A stretch of DNA of 64,000 bases from Thermogemmata fonticola (GCF_013694095.1 NZ_JACEFB010000006.1:62001-126000); one strand, 5' to 3'. Counted from the stretch's first letter, positions 9,622-19,132 are shown. Notes: generated by a model from the sequence alone, not told the origin. Made by a program: numbers and translations.

Positions 9622-10995
9622 TTAACCACGCTTGGCGGGACGTTTGCCTTGAGTCATGTAAACATCGGCGACTTTTCCGTTCTCAGTCAAGGCGAGGTGG
9701 AAGCGCTGCTCCCCTTCGAGACGATGCAAGGTGATATGGTAATTCCGGCTGACCCGAGCCAGGTAGGGACGCTTTTCTGGAGAGGCAGGAGTGCGGAGTT
9801 TGCCCCATGAACCATCCCCCAAATAGGGCACGCCATAGCGATCGCGCAAGCCATCGGTCAGGGGATGAGTTCGCTTAAAGACGTGATCGTGGTGTTCTAG
9901 GGCTACATCGACCCGGTAACGTTCAAACAAGGGACACCAATGTTGCCGTTGCAGTTCGCCCGTACCTAAGCCGATCAGGGCTTGGGGAGATCGGACCGAA
10001 GGATAAGCCGGCACGTGATAGGCTACATAAAGGTGGGGGCGGTCTTGCCGTTCCTTGAGAACTGAAGCGAGCCAGTCGGTTTGTTCGCCGGGGATTGGAC
10101 TAATATGGCCGCTATCGAGCAGCACAATGCTCAAATAGTCTCCGATGTCGAGGACATTGTAGGTTGTCTCACGGTAAAGGCCGTCGAATAGGGGCAGATA
10201 ATAGGTGGCGTCGCTCCGCTGCCCTTTGTATCCCCCGCGAACCTCATGATTGCCGATGCATGTGATCAAAGGAATCAGGCGGCCCTGAGAATCGACCATC
10301 TGACTACTGTAATTTTTGATGAAGGATATCGCTGTGGTAGCAGACGTCCCATTGTCATAACCAAGATCGCCGGCTATGAGCACGAAATAAGGGTCTTGCC
10401 GGGCGGCGGTCAGATTGGAAGCTATAGCAGCAGGTCCGATGCCGCAGTCCCCTCCGCTAACAAACGAGATCAGGTCATTCGCCTTGGCCGGCATCGTGCG
10501 GAAGCGGTAAAGACCGAGGTGCTCGCCAATTTGAAACACGTACTCTGTACCAGGACGTAGGTGAGTCAATTCGCAGCGGTGAACCTTCAGGTCAGTGCGT
10601 CCGAAGGAATGGCAGCGAGTGACTGCCTTCTGCCAAGCGATGCCACGTGGTGTTTCTCCACCGGTTTCCCGACTTGGAGGGTGGGGGAGACTCTGCTCTT
10701 GTGCAGCACTCGCAAGTGAAGCGTAGCGGATCACCGTGGGTGTCTCTGAGCGGCTAAGCCATTGAATTGTCATCGTAGAGGTGGGGTCGCCCTGCCAAGT
10801 CAGAAACAAAGTGTCCCGTGGTGAGTGGAGTTGCGGAAGTTTTTCAGCAGGCCGTGGCGGAGGAGCTATGGCGATATCTTCGATCCTATCCGCATAGGCG
10901 GAGAATGCAGACCAGAGGAACGGACTGCTGGCAGCAATACCACCAGTTAGAGTAGTTGTTAGAAACGTGCGGCGATCCATAGCGGTCACACTCAT
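9622..10995 (-). CDS. Tat-exported metallophosphatase, purple acid phosphatase-like
   Basis: Predicted exported phosphoesterase of 457 aa. The N-terminus MDRRTFLTTTLTGGIAAS is a twin-arginine-type signal (DRRTFL), followed by a hydrophobic stretch. A fibronectin-like N-terminal domain (PTSTMTIQWLSRSETPTVIRY) precedes a calcineurin-type catalytic domain with GGDCG, GDLGYDNG, IGNHEVRG, and HVPAYPS and LEHHDHVFKRTHPL, which supply the dimetal ligands. This order resembles purple acid phosphatases. The start could be ATG 10995 or ATG 10980; the second places the Arg pair right at the N-terminus. It is followed on the same strand by glcD after 272 nt without a visible terminator. Confidence 0.85.
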   Translation of the reverse strand: MSVTAMDRRTFLTTTLTGGIAASSPFLWSAFSAYADRIEDIAIAPPPRPAEKLPQLHSPRDTLFLTWQGDPTSTMTIQWLSRSETPTVIRYASLASAAQEQSLPHPPSRETGGETPRGIAWQKAVTRCHSFGRTDLKVHRCELTHLRPGTEYVFQIGEHLGLYRFRTMPAKANDLISFVSGGDCGIGPAAIASNLTAARQDPYFVLIAGDLGYDNGTSATTAISFIKNYSSQMVDSQGRLIPLITCIGNHEVRGGYKGQRSDATYYLPLFDGLYRETTYNVLDIGDYLSIVLLDSGHISPIPGEQTDWLASVLKERQDRPHLYVAYHVPAYPSVRSPQALIGLGTGELQRQHWCPLFERYRVDVALEHHDHVFKRTHPLTDGLRDRYGVPYLGDGSWGKLRTPASPEKRPYLARVSRNYHITLHRLEGEQRFHLALTENGKVADVYMTQGKRPAKRG

Positions 10996-11228
10996 GGGGG
11001 AGAAGGCAGGATTCGTGCCCTAATTTCGTCGAAACAACTTTACTCTACAACTAAAATCGATATGGAAAGGGTTCAAGGAAAAAACACAGTTTTTACCACA
11101 CTTTTTCCGTGATTCCATCGATTCTACACGTCTGGTAGGGATGATGTGAGTGTAGTAGTCCGGGCGTTACATCGCGGCATGATTAGGATTAGCGGATGGT
11201 CTGATGAGTGTTCCGGAGTGACTGAAGA

Positions 11229-12149
11229 TTACGGAGCACAGGCGATAGGAGGAGAGTCGGCGGCGTGCGGCGGTGGGGGATGGATATTCGGATGAAGGAG
11301 ATGAGCGAGCCATTCGAGGCTATCGACCAGTCGGGGACCAGGTCGGCTGAAATAGGCATTGCCGTCGATCCAGTACACGCGGCCGTTGCGCACGGCGGGG
11401 AGTTGCGCATAACCGGGGTAAGCTTGGAGAATAGGACGGTCCTTTTGAGCACGAGCGATATCGAAGCCGCAGCAGGCAATCACTAGCACTTCTGGCTCTA
11501 CGGCTACGACCTCTTCCCACCGCAAGGTACGGGAGGGGGACCCTTCTCGCCCGATCATTTCGCGCCCGCCTGCCAGACGGATCAATTCCGGCGTCCAGTG
11601 TCCGCAACAGAAAGGGGGATCGATCCATTCCAGTAATACAACACGGGGGCGATAGGTTAGCTGTTCACTGCGTCGGGCGACAGTTTGGACTCGCTGTCGC
11701 AATTCCCTCACAACAGCGGCGGCGCGTTCCGGGACTTGAGCAGCAGTAGCGACCTGATGGAACGTGGCAAATACATCTTCCAGCGATTGCGGCTCCAAAT
11801 TCACGACCGGGGGCTGCCCCGGCAGCGTGCACGCCGCTGCTCGGACTTCCGCCTCCGCTACGGCACAGACATCGCACAAAGCCTGGGTCACCAATAGCTC
11901 CGGGCGTAAGGATTCCAGCACAGGCCAATCCAGGGTATACAGCGCTCGCTGGGTGCGTAGCTTTTCGCGCACCAACTCATCGATCTGCCGGCTACTAGCG
12001 TCCACGGGGATTAAGGAGCGGGTGACGCGGGGCAGATGGCGGACAAACGGCGGTTCATCACATTCGTGTGTAACACCTACCAGTTGATCGCCCAGACCTA
12101 GCCGGCAAATGATTTCTGTAGCGCTAGGTAGCAAGGATACGATGCGCAC
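11229..12149 (-). CDS. BtuF-like cobalamin/iron-siderophore binding protein without signal peptide
   Basis: 306-aa protein of the helical-backbone binding family (BtuF/FhuD/FepB). The start MRIVSLLPSATEIICRLGLGDQLVGVTHECDEP is characteristic of the B12-binding branch. It continues with LRPELLVTQALCDVCAVAEAEV and ends with a typical second lobe (RNGRVYWIDGNAYFSRPGPRLVDSLEWLAHLL). No signal peptide or lipobox is present, so it should be cytoplasmic unless the start is misplaced. GTG 12149 has GGAG about 8 nt upstream. It lies 167 nt downstream of the DUF6580 gene, which follows a cobalamin riboswitch, so a role in B12 or cobamide salvage is likely. No ABC permease or ATPase is adjacent. Confidence 0.85.
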   Translation of the reverse strand: MRIVSLLPSATEIICRLGLGDQLVGVTHECDEPPFVRHLPRVTRSLIPVDASSRQIDELVREKLRTQRALYTLDWPVLESLRPELLVTQALCDVCAVAEAEVRAAACTLPGQPPVVNLEPQSLEDVFATFHQVATAAQVPERAAAVVRELRQRVQTVARRSEQLTYRPRVVLLEWIDPPFCCGHWTPELIRLAGGREMIGREGSPSRTLRWEEVVAVEPEVLVIACCGFDIARAQKDRPILQAYPGYAQLPAVRNGRVYWIDGNAYFSRPGPRLVDSLEWLAHLLHPNIHPPPPHAADSPPIACAP

Positions 12150-12316
12150 AACTTACTCTCCGCAGCAGCACCTTTGGCTACTTTACCGAGTGCGAGGGTC
12201 GCCAGGGAGGTCTGACCCTACCTCGAAGTACAGAAACTGCATAGAGCTAGCTATAGGGCTGGAAAACAGATGGACTAATTCGTGCTCCTGTTTGAAGCAG
12301 GCGGTGCTTCTTGGCG

Positions 12317-12937
12317 TCAAAGAGTAGCTGGTTGTTCGGCCCTTTCGCGGAACAGGGGGAAGAGTCTTTCCGCGAGTGTCACCGTGCCAAACAAGAAGAC
12401 CACAAAGGTGACGTCACCCGCTACGGTATTGCGGAAAAATGGAAGGGCTTTGACGTAGCAGTCGATCAGGCCAGCGAACGTATGGGGATAAGCCATCAGC
12501 CAGCATGCGAAGTTGGTCGTGAGATAGAATTGGATGGAACCGAGGAGAGTGACGGCCGCCAGATTCCCCACTCCCCAGTGATGGCGCAGCCAGCGTCCCA
12601 GAAGGACGTTGCACGCGAAACTACCATAGACCACCGGCATCAGCAGGTGCAAGCCAATGGCGAGATCACTCAGGAATAGCGCTGACAGCGGAAGGGCCAA
12701 GGCCATACGGCGATCCGCGTAGAAAGCCCCCCCGAAGAGGGCCAATGCCCCGATGGGAGTGAAGTTGGGAGGGTGAGGAATCCAGCGTGCCAGAACGGCT
12801 CCGACGATGAGAGCAGCCAGGAGCCAAAAGCGGGGCTGACTCAGTGTAGCGCACCAGGAGGCGTGGGGTGGAACTGTGGGCGTCGTGCAATTTTTGGGGA
12901 ACGATGCGAACGGAGTCAGGTCAGGCAATCCAGACAC
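12317..12937 (-). CDS. DUF6580 membrane protein, putative ECF S-component-like B12 or cobalt transporter
   Basis: 206-aa integral membrane protein. Starting from residue 35 there are about five hydrophobic segments; PNFTPIGALALFGGAF (57-72) right after the first helix is the DUF6580 hallmark and resembles S-components of ECF transporters. Cys109, Cys145 and Cys160 lie in or near helices. The open frame reaches 12982, but GTG 12937 is preferred because GGAGG (12949-12945) sits 7 nt upstream. A cobalamin riboswitch lies 150 nt upstream on the same strand, and a BtuF-like gene follows. B12, cobinamide or cobalt uptake is therefore the best guess, perhaps analogous to the solitary BtuM transporter. 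The substrate is inferred from context only. Confidence 0.78.
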   Translation of the reverse strand: MSGLPDLTPFASFPKNCTTPTVPPHASWCATLSQPRFWLLAALIVGAVLARWIPHPPNFTPIGALALFGGAFYADRRMALALPLSALFLSDLAIGLHLLMPVVYGSFACNVLLGRWLRHHWGVGNLAAVTLLGSIQFYLTTNFACWLMAYPHTFAGLIDCYVKALPFFRNTVAGDVTFVVFLFGTVTLAERLFPLFRERAEQPATL

Positions 12938-13639
12938 GGCACTTCCTCCACTTCGCCGGCACGGGCGAATTCTGGACGGCACTTATTCATCGAGTGGGCA
13001 TACGGCGGTCAGTTCCCGCACCGCACGGGGAAAATGAATACCGACTGACGCCGACGACCCGGCTCCGGGGTGCCGTCGCTTGGGATCACGGCAGGCAGGT
13101 CTTCTGGCTTTCGGCTCAAGCGAACCTCGGCAGCCTTCCCATGACGTGATGTCGTCACAGTGGCATCAGATGCACCAGGTTCTTGCCGATCACAGCAGCG
13201 GCCCTGCGCCGGATTTGCACCGGACTTCCCTGTTACCTCACCCCTGATCCTGGTTCCAGTTTGCGTGGGAGCAAAGCCGATGATCCCACGCCCTGCCCAG
13301 ACACGATCCGTGACCGGGGTGAACCTGCCGCTTGCTCCCATATCTATAAGGAGGGGGAGATCAAGGCTAGAGGTGGTCTTTCCCGAAGGAATGAGGAGGG
13401 AATCTCTGAGTGCTCAGAGCGTAGGCTGAAGATCGTTGGGGCGGTATTGAGGCCGTCATTTCTAGGGCGGAAGGACCGTTGTCGCTCGATATTCGCCAGT
13501 TGCCCTAATGTTGTTTGGGCTTTCATCAGGGTCCTGTCCTTACTAGCATGTCTGTAGGAAAAGATGAAATGCCCGGATTGGCAGCCCCAGGCAGCGAGCG
13601 GATAAATGCCGGCGGGATGGGTTTTAGCACAATAGGGAC
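12938..13639. other. Intergenic region between DUF6580 and cysE
   Basis: Divergent 702-nt region. Its left half is the riboswitch and leader of the DUF6580 gene, including a second small hairpin CCCG...CGGG near 13012-13026. The right half (13330-13639) precedes cysE and contains no frame, repeat or motif that I can support. Confidence 0.6.
13083..13300 (-). promoter_or_regulatory. Cobalamin (B12) riboswitch
   Basis: On the minus strand, reading from about 13300 down, the conserved core appears in order: an upstream hairpin with arms GCGTGGGA/TCCCACGC (13292-13264), GGTAACAGGGAAGTCCGGTG, CAAATCCGGCGCAGGGCCGC, TGCCACTGTGACG, GGGAAGGCTGCC, and the B12 box AGCCAGAAGACCTGCCTGCC at about 13108-13089. 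This is the RF00174 architecture. Immediately downstream is a GC hairpin (GACG...ACCC/GGGT..CGTC, about 13078-13053), probably part of the expression platform. No strong U-run follows, so a translational or antitermination mode cannot be decided. The first gene downstream is the DUF6580 membrane protein. Confidence 0.93.
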
Positions 13640-14596
13640 ATGTTTTCCATGGCTACGGACCTACGCCTGCGGGAAGAACTTCCTCAGATTACAGATCAGC
13701 TCTTGGAAACCTACACCGAGTGTAGCCGCCTGAATCATTTGGCCCATGAGCCGTTGCCTAGTCGAGAAGGAGTGGCGGAAATCATCGCTGACTTATTTGA
13801 GGTGTTGTACCCCGGATATGGACGGCGGCAGAATCTGCACTTGGGAAATGTCGGCTACTACATCGGCAGTTTGATTGATGCTTTGCATGACAAGCTGACG
13901 GTCCAGATTGCCCGTGCCCTCCGCCATGAGTTATGCGAAGAGTCGCCGCATGTCGATTGCGAGCAGATGGCGCAACCGAAAGCCATCGAATTGCTGCGGC
14001 GTTTACCCGCTATTCGGAAAGTGCTGGAACAGGACGTGGAGGCGGCATATCGAGGAGACCCGGCTGCCCGAAGTTATCACGAAATCATCTTCTGTTATCC
14101 CGGCTTGGAGGCGATTACTGTCTATCGCATAGCTCACGAATTGCACCAGTTGGGCGTCCCCTTCATCCCGCGCATGATGACGGAGTGGGCACACTCTCGC
14201 ACCGGCATCGACATTCACCCTGGTGCCCGGATCGGTCCGGCGTTTTTCATCGACCACGGCACTGGGGTGGTGATCGGAGAAACCACGGAGATCGGACGGA
14301 ACGTGAAACTCTATCAAGGTGTGACTCTGGGTGCCCTTAGCTTCACGAAAGGGGAGGATGGCTCACTCGTTCGCGGAAGCTACAAGCGGCATCCGACTTT
14401 GTGTGATGATGTGATCGTCTATGCCAATGCTACGATCTTGGGCGGACAGACAGTAATTGGGGCGCGTTCCATCATCGGCTCGAACGTTTGGTTGACCGAA
14501 AGTGTTCCGCCAGACACGACGGTGGTCCTGGAAAAGCCCAAGCTACGATTGCGGGGCAGTCGGGCAGACCCCGAAGCATGGAACTATATCATCTGA
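13640..14596 (+). CDS. cysE: Serine O-acetyltransferase
   Basis: Transfers acetyl from acetyl-CoA to L-serine, the first step of cysteine synthesis. At 318 aa it fits the longer EpsC/CysE form. An N-terminal helical region ([28 protein letters not shown]) precedes the left-handed beta-helix with hexapeptide repeats: [48 protein letters not shown] contains the catalytic Asp/His region. [40 protein letters not shown] completes the helix. ATG 13640 or ATG 13649 could be the start; neither has a strong Shine-Dalgarno. No cysK is adjacent, so the pathway is split in this genome. Confidence 0.93.
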   Translation: MFSMATDLRLREELPQITDQLLETYTECSRLNHLAHEPLPSREGVAEIIADLFEVLYPGYGRRQNLHLGNVGYYIGSLIDALHDKLTVQIARALRHELCEESPHVDCEQMAQPKAIELLRRLPAIRKVLEQDVEAAYRGDPAARSYHEIIFCYPGLEAITVYRIAHELHQLGVPFIPRMMTEWAHSRTGIDIHPGARIGPAFFIDHGTGVVIGETTEIGRNVKLYQGVTLGALSFTKGEDGSLVRGSYKRHPTLCDDVIVYANATILGGQTVIGARSIIGSNVWLTESVPPDTTVVLEKPKLRLRGSRADPEAWNYII

Positions 14597-14702
14597 GCGC
14601 AATGGCCAGACGAGACGAGATTTCCCCTCGCAGCAAACTGCGGCAACTCGCATGGAAGAGTAAGTCTCTGGTTATCCACCCCTTTGAGTTGGAGGGTCGG
14701 TA

Positions 14703-15188
14703 TCACATCACCAGCCGCCGTTTGGCGGCTTTCGCTGAATTACAAGCGGCACAAGTTCCGCGGATGACGAGAGTCCGGTTGCGCGCGCGGAACTGATGCT
14801 GGCTCAAGACCTCGCGCAAGACAGCATCCAATGCCTCACTCTGGAATTCAATCATCGCACCGCACTCTTCGCACAGCAAATGATCATGGAAGGGGTAACC
14901 GTAGTCATGGTCATAGACGGTACGATTTCCCAATTCGATCCTGCGAAGAAGACCCGCATCGACGAGCTTGGGCAGGGTACGATAGACGGTGGCTCGGCTG
15001 ACTTGTCGTCCGGCCCGTTTTAGCTCATCGATCAATTGTTCCGCGTCGAAATGGCTATGTTTGGCGAAAATATGCTCCAGGAGCAAGCGCTGTTGCTCCG
15101 TGAAGCGCTGCGGTTTGGGCCGGCTAGCCAGATATTCGCGGAACTTGCTTTCCGGACTCTGGGCAACGGGGATTGTGGGTAATGACAC
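14703..15188 (-). CDS. Fur-family metal- or peroxide-responsive repressor
   Basis: 161-aa transcription factor. The N-terminal winged helix includes FTEQQRLLLEHIF and DAEQLIDELKRAGRQVSRATVYRTLPKLVDAGLLRRIELG, the recognition-helix pattern of Fur proteins. The C-terminal dimerisation domain has HDHLLCEECGAMIEF with the regulatory metal ligands His and Asp and the first structural Cys pair; the second pair is CAAC near the end. An N-terminal extension of about 25 residues precedes the winged helix. The sequence does not allow choosing between Fur, Zur and PerR. It is convergent with cysE and shows no metal transport gene beside it. Confidence 0.88.
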   Translation of the reverse strand: MSLPTIPVAQSPESKFREYLASRPKPQRFTEQQRLLLEHIFAKHSHFDAEQLIDELKRAGRQVSRATVYRTLPKLVDAGLLRRIELGNRTVYDHDYGYPFHDHLLCEECGAMIEFQSEALDAVLREVLSQHQFRARNRTLVIRGTCAACNSAKAAKRRLVM

Positions 15189-15360
15189 GCGACTAACTCC
15201 TTTGGGGGCACCTAGGGTGGCGTGGGTAGCTCTGCGTCCAGCGTGCCTGGCTACCTCCAGGAGTCCACCAAGAAGCGGCTGTTGCTTTCATTATACCAAC
15301 GTCCGAACAGCGGCAGGGGCAACGTCGCCGGGTTGAGCCATAGGTACGCATCGGAGGCGC

Positions 15361-16266
15361 CTATGGTTTGACCACGAGTTCACCCCAGGCTCGCAAACGA
15401 CCGAAGGTCCAAGGGAGGAGTCGCCCTTCACTCCAGCGGCGGCAAAACTTGCCCAACAAAACGGCCAAGTGACGAGGCAGGAGGCGCCAGCCGCCGTAAT
15501 ATCGCCAGTGCCGCCAGAAGAGACGTTCCTCGTTGCAGGATTGCTGTTCCAACAGAGGGCGGTAAGGGGAGCGGCCGTAACTGGCCGAGCCGTGGTGCCA
15601 GACTATGGAAGCCGGCTCGAAGATTATCTCACCACCCCGCTGGCGTAGGCGTAAACCCAGATCAACATCTTCGAAGTAGGCCTTGAAGGAGAGGGCCAAT
15701 CCACCAGCGGCGCGAATTGCTTCCCGGCGATAAAAGGCAGCACAGGCCGACGCTGAGGTAACCGATCCGGCAACCCGCAGGTGGAGAGGAAGCTGGTCGG
15801 ACCACGGCAGGCCATGTCCACGCTTCCAGGCATAACCGCCGGGATCATAATCATCACCTGCTGCATCGATGTACGCGTAGGTGATGGTGGAGTCACCTTT
15901 CCGTTTTGGGTATTGTAAGATTAAGGGGGCTACTGCCACGACATCGGATTGCTGGAAGTGTGCCAAGGCAGCCTCTGCCCAACCCGCTGCCACTTCGGTA
16001 TCGTCATTGAGCAGTTCCACGATAGGGTTGTGTGCCGCTTCAATTCCGATATTGGCGGCGTAACAGAAACCTCGCCGGCGGGGTAATCGGAACAGAAGAA
16101 TGGTCGGAAAATCTCGGATGATGGACTGAAGAGCTTCCTGGGGGGAGGCGTCATCGACTACGAGAATTTCCGTGCCCGACGGCGCATGCCGGAGTACGCT
16201 CTGCAAGCAACGGTATAATAGCGCCCCTCCGCGATGGGTAGGAATGATCACTGTTAGTGCAGACAT
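15361..16266 (-). CDS. Family 2 glycosyltransferase (rhamnosyltransferase-like)
   Basis: 301-aa GT-A fold enzyme. It starts directly with LTVIIPTHRGGALLYRCLQSVL, then ILVVDDASP (first nucleotide-binding Asp), VELLNDDTEVAAGWAEAAL (DxD-type metal site NDD) and YFEDVDLGLRLRQRGGEIIFEPASIVWHHGSASYG, the ED-containing catalytic loop followed by the conserved HH. This pattern is usual in WcaA/RfbN-type transferases that build surface polysaccharide. It lies 20 nt downstream of a second GT2 gene and is likely co-transcribed. Acceptor and sugar cannot be told from sequence. Confidence 0.87.
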   Translation of the reverse strand: MSALTVIIPTHRGGALLYRCLQSVLRHAPSGTEILVVDDASPQEALQSIIRDFPTILLFRLPRRRGFCYAANIGIEAAHNPIVELLNDDTEVAAGWAEAALAHFQQSDVVAVAPLILQYPKRKGDSTITYAYIDAAGDDYDPGGYAWKRGHGLPWSDQLPLHLRVAGSVTSASACAAFYRREAIRAAGGLALSFKAYFEDVDLGLRLRQRGGEIIFEPASIVWHHGSASYGRSPYRPLLEQQSCNEERLFWRHWRYYGGWRLLPRHLAVLLGKFCRRWSEGRLLPWTFGRLRAWGELVVKP

Positions 16267-16286
16267 AGGGATGGGATGCAGAGGGC

Positions 16287-17471
16287 TTACAGATTCTTGT
16301 CCAGATGATCTTGTTCCGCTGGAACACGGTCTTGGGCCGCCGCGATGGCTCGCAAGTAACGGCTCGCGAAGGCCAGTTGCTGGCGGATGGACTGCTGGCG
16401 TTGTCGGTGCATGTCGCCCACCAATTGGCGTAATTGATGATAACAGGCACTGTCACGATAGCGGCGGCGCAACCGGGACCATCCTTCACGGCATAATGCC
16501 TCAAGCCAGACCAGGCCGCGTAAACCCAGATTAGACCAGCGTCCCCAGTGCTTGCGCGCGAACTGCATGAGGGCATGGCGAGTGATGAGGCGCAACGGAG
16601 CAGGCACGGAACGAGCATGCAACGGCCAGTGATGCGTCACGGCTATTCGGGGTTCGTAAAAGACCTGCCAGCCTGCTGCTTTGGCACGACGGCAGAAATC
16701 TACGTCCTCATAGTAGAGAAAGAACGATTCATCCAGGCCGCCTAGTTGCTCAAAGCAGTCCCGCCGTACCAATAGGCAACCGCCCGTGGCCCAATCGACT
16801 TCTTGCCGCTGTTGAGTGTTCAGCATCTGGCATTTACGCCAGGCGCGAGGGCGAAGCAAACCGCGCAGGGTGCTTCCGAACGTCGGAAAGCGGCCACAAG
16901 ACCCTTGGAGACTGCCATCCGGATTGCATAGTCGCAAGCCCACCACACCGGCCCGCGGTTCCTCAGTGTCCAGCTTTTCGATCATATCCAGCACCGCATC
17001 CAGAAAACCAGCAGGCACAGTGACATCGGGGTTCAACAGAAGGAACCATTCCTGGATTTGGCCTTCGTTCTTCCAGATGCCCCAGCGCCAGCGATCGAGT
17101 TCCCGCACTCCTCGGTTGACTCCAGCAGCAAACCCCAGGTTTCGGCTCTCATACCGTACTCGGATGCCACCGACCGTGTCGATCCAGACATTTCCACTGC
17201 TGCCGTTGTCCACCACCACCACACGAACCTGGCCCTGAGACCAGGCGGAACAATCCCGCAATTGCCGTAACAATTGCCGAGTGTTGCTCCACTGGTAGTA
17301 ATTGACAATTACGACCGACACACCGCTGCAGCGACGCAGCCCTGCTGCCCGCTTCAGACGGATAGCTGTCCCGGCGGGAGAAGCCTTAACTTCGCACGAT
17401 ACCAACGCCGGTACCGTTGTCTCTACTTCCACCGACGATACCACTCCGCCGGGCGGGATGCCCCAGTCCAT
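16287..17471 (-). CDS. Family 2 glycosyltransferase
   Basis: About 394 aa. The GT-A domain begins near residue 50 with VSVVIVNYYQWSNTRQLLRQL, then VVVVDNGSSG, GFAAGVNRGVREL and LLNPDVTVPAGFLDAVL, with the catalytic loop FFLYYEDVDFCRRAKAAGWQVFYEPRIAVTHH. The C-terminal 100 residues are basic and helical (RLRRRYRDSACYHQLRQLVGDMHRQRQQ), perhaps for membrane association. ATG 17471 was chosen because AAGGAG lies 5 nt before it; an in-frame GTG at 17495 is less likely. Upstream gene of the two-gene glycosyltransferase unit. Confidence 0.85.
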   Translation of the reverse strand: MDWGIPPGGVVSSVEVETTVPALVSCEVKASPAGTAIRLKRAAGLRRCSGVSVVIVNYYQWSNTRQLLRQLRDCSAWSQGQVRVVVVDNGSSGNVWIDTVGGIRVRYESRNLGFAAGVNRGVRELDRWRWGIWKNEGQIQEWFLLLNPDVTVPAGFLDAVLDMIEKLDTEEPRAGVVGLRLCNPDGSLQGSCGRFPTFGSTLRGLLRPRAWRKCQMLNTQQRQEVDWATGGCLLVRRDCFEQLGGLDESFFLYYEDVDFCRRAKAAGWQVFYEPRIAVTHHWPLHARSVPAPLRLITRHALMQFARKHWGRWSNLGLRGLVWLEALCREGWSRLRRRYRDSACYHQLRQLVGDMHRQRQQSIRQQLAFASRYLRAIAAAQDRVPAEQDHLDKNL

Positions 17472-17864
17472 GCCTGCTCCTTCATTCGGTCCCACCCGAC
17501 CGATTCCACGGCCGGCGCAGTCCTCATCATTGGGCCATGGTTCCTTATTTACCGATTCCTGTGGCTTTTCTGCAAGCGGAACTGAAAGGAGCGGTTCAGG
17601 CCATTCCGAACCGTTAGCATCAGCCAGGCCGGGTGGCCCCTCATCACTTCATCTCGATACTGAACTGAGTGGAATGGCGGCGTATGACATCGATATTGGC
17701 GATCTCATTTTGTCAAGTCACTGCGGAAAATGTCAAACCGTGAACACTGAGGGAAGAAGTTTTTTGATGGGATTCCCCCTAGGTCTTTGGTACCCCTGGA
17801 TTCGCTTGTCTGAGTGCTGGGTTGAAGAGAAGATGAATAGGGGGAAGTTCATGACGGACTAGCC
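17472..17864. other. Divergent intergenic region between glycosyltransferase and queG
   Basis: 393 nt that should hold promoters for both directions. The 17302-17862 plus-strand frame crossing it runs antisense into the glycosyltransferase and resembles no protein. I see no clear promoter pair, hairpin or repeat. Confidence 0.5.
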
Positions 17865-19007
17865 ATGGCTACGGTGCCTGCTAATATCCCTGCCAACACG
17901 CGAACACCTCCACTGCTGCCGGAACGTTTGGAAGAACGATTGCGAGTCGAGGCCCGCCGGCTCGGTTTTTCCCTCTGCGGCATTGCACCAGCAACCGAAG
18001 CGGACACTTATGCTTTCTACCAACATTGGCTAGCTCAGGGATACGCGGGGGAAATGCAGTACTTGCATACTCGTGCGGAAGCCCGCCGACACCCCCGTTC
18101 TATTCTCCAAGATGTGCGGTCTGTCGTCATGCTGGCGATGGACTACGGCCCCCGTCCACTGCACCGTTCGCTCCCGCCCTCCGAAGTTGGTTCTTTCCCC
18201 GGTCGGGTCGCTTTCTACGCTGCCGCCCCTGATTATCATCCCTTTCTCTGGCAGAGACTCAACTTGCTAGCTGATTGGCTGCGGCAGCAGGTGCCGGGAT
18301 GTCAGGCTGTGGGGGTTTGTGATACGGCCCCCCTTCTGGAGCGCGACTTTGCTCGGCGTGCGGGTCTGGGATGGATCGGTAAAAATACCCTTCTGATTCA
18401 TCCTCGTCGCGGTAGCTTTCTGTTCTTGGCAGCCTTGCTCACGGACCTTTCCTTACAGCCGGATGCCCCCTTTTCCTCGCAGCATTGCGGCACCTGCACG
18501 GCCTGCCTGCAAGCCTGTCCCACCCAGGCTTTTCCAGCCCCTTACGTCTTAGATGCTCGGCGCTGCATCAGCTACCTGACCATCGAACATCGTTCCGCCA
18601 TACCTGCGACACTGGCCGAGTCTATAGGAGATTGGCTTTTTGGCTGCGATATCTGTCAGCAAGTTTGCCCCTGGAATCGCAAGCCGCAGACCAGTGAATC
18701 TCCCTTTGTGCACTATCCGGAGTGGGAGTGGTTGGATCCCGTGACGATTTTACGGATGGATGAAGCGACCTTCCGGCAGCGATTCCGTTCGACCGCTCTG
18801 TGGCGGGCCAAGCGCCGGGGCCTGCGCCGCAATGCTGCTATTGTGTTGGGCAATCGCGGAGATACTTCGGTGCTGCCGGTTCTCCAACAAGCAGCCCAAG
18901 ACGCAGACCCCCTTGTCCGGGATGCTGCCCTGTGGGCTATTTCCCGCATCCACCAGCGCTACAGCATTTCGGCGCCAGCATCATCGAACAACACAACAAC
19001 ATACTAG
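17865..19007 (+). CDS. queG: Epoxyqueuosine reductase
   Basis: Cobalamin-dependent iron-sulfur enzyme that reduces epoxyqueuosine to queuosine in the wobble position of tRNAs with GUN anticodons. 380 aa. N-terminal domain includes LGFSLCGIAPA, GEMQYL and RRHPRSILQDVRSVVMLAMDYG. The segment RDFARRAGLGWIGKNTLLIHPRRGSFLFLAALLTDL is diagnostic. Two [4Fe-4S] clusters are supplied by CGTCTACLQACP and CDICQQVCP plus the intervening RRCISYLTIEH. A HEAT-like repeat (AIVLGNRGDTSVLPVLQQAAQDADPLVRDAALWAI) closes the protein, as in the long QueG form. Its cofactor need ties loosely to the B12 locus 5 kb upstream. Confidence 0.95.
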   Translation: MATVPANIPANTRTPPLLPERLEERLRVEARRLGFSLCGIAPATEADTYAFYQHWLAQGYAGEMQYLHTRAEARRHPRSILQDVRSVVMLAMDYGPRPLHRSLPPSEVGSFPGRVAFYAAAPDYHPFLWQRLNLLADWLRQQVPGCQAVGVCDTAPLLERDFARRAGLGWIGKNTLLIHPRRGSFLFLAALLTDLSLQPDAPFSSQHCGTCTACLQACPTQAFPAPYVLDARRCISYLTIEHRSAIPATLAESIGDWLFGCDICQQVCPWNRKPQTSESPFVHYPEWEWLDPVTILRMDEATFRQRFRSTALWRAKRRGLRRNAAIVLGNRGDTSVLPVLQQAAQDADPLVRDAALWAISRIHQRYSISAPASSNNTTTY

Positions 19008-19132
19008 CTTTTTCACGTGATGCGTCTGTCAATGACCACGACTCACGTGATGCACCGTCAATAGACACGAAGTTTTTTCGGTCACCGAAAGCTCTGGGAA
19101 TGGACTTTGAAATGCGCCACATAAAAGACGTG

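Noticed and set aside
12311-12679. 122-aa plus-strand frame antisense to the DUF6580 gene
   Set aside because: Composition is charged and repetitive without domain, while the minus strand encodes a clear membrane protein.
13011-13026. Intrinsic terminator of the cobalamin riboswitch
   Set aside because: The small hairpin CCCG...CGGG has no following U-run on the minus strand and lies too close to the coding start to call.
17302-17862. 186-aa plus-strand frame ending just before queG
   Set aside because: It overlaps the glycosyltransferase antisense, has no recognisable domain and reads as the shadow of the coding frame.
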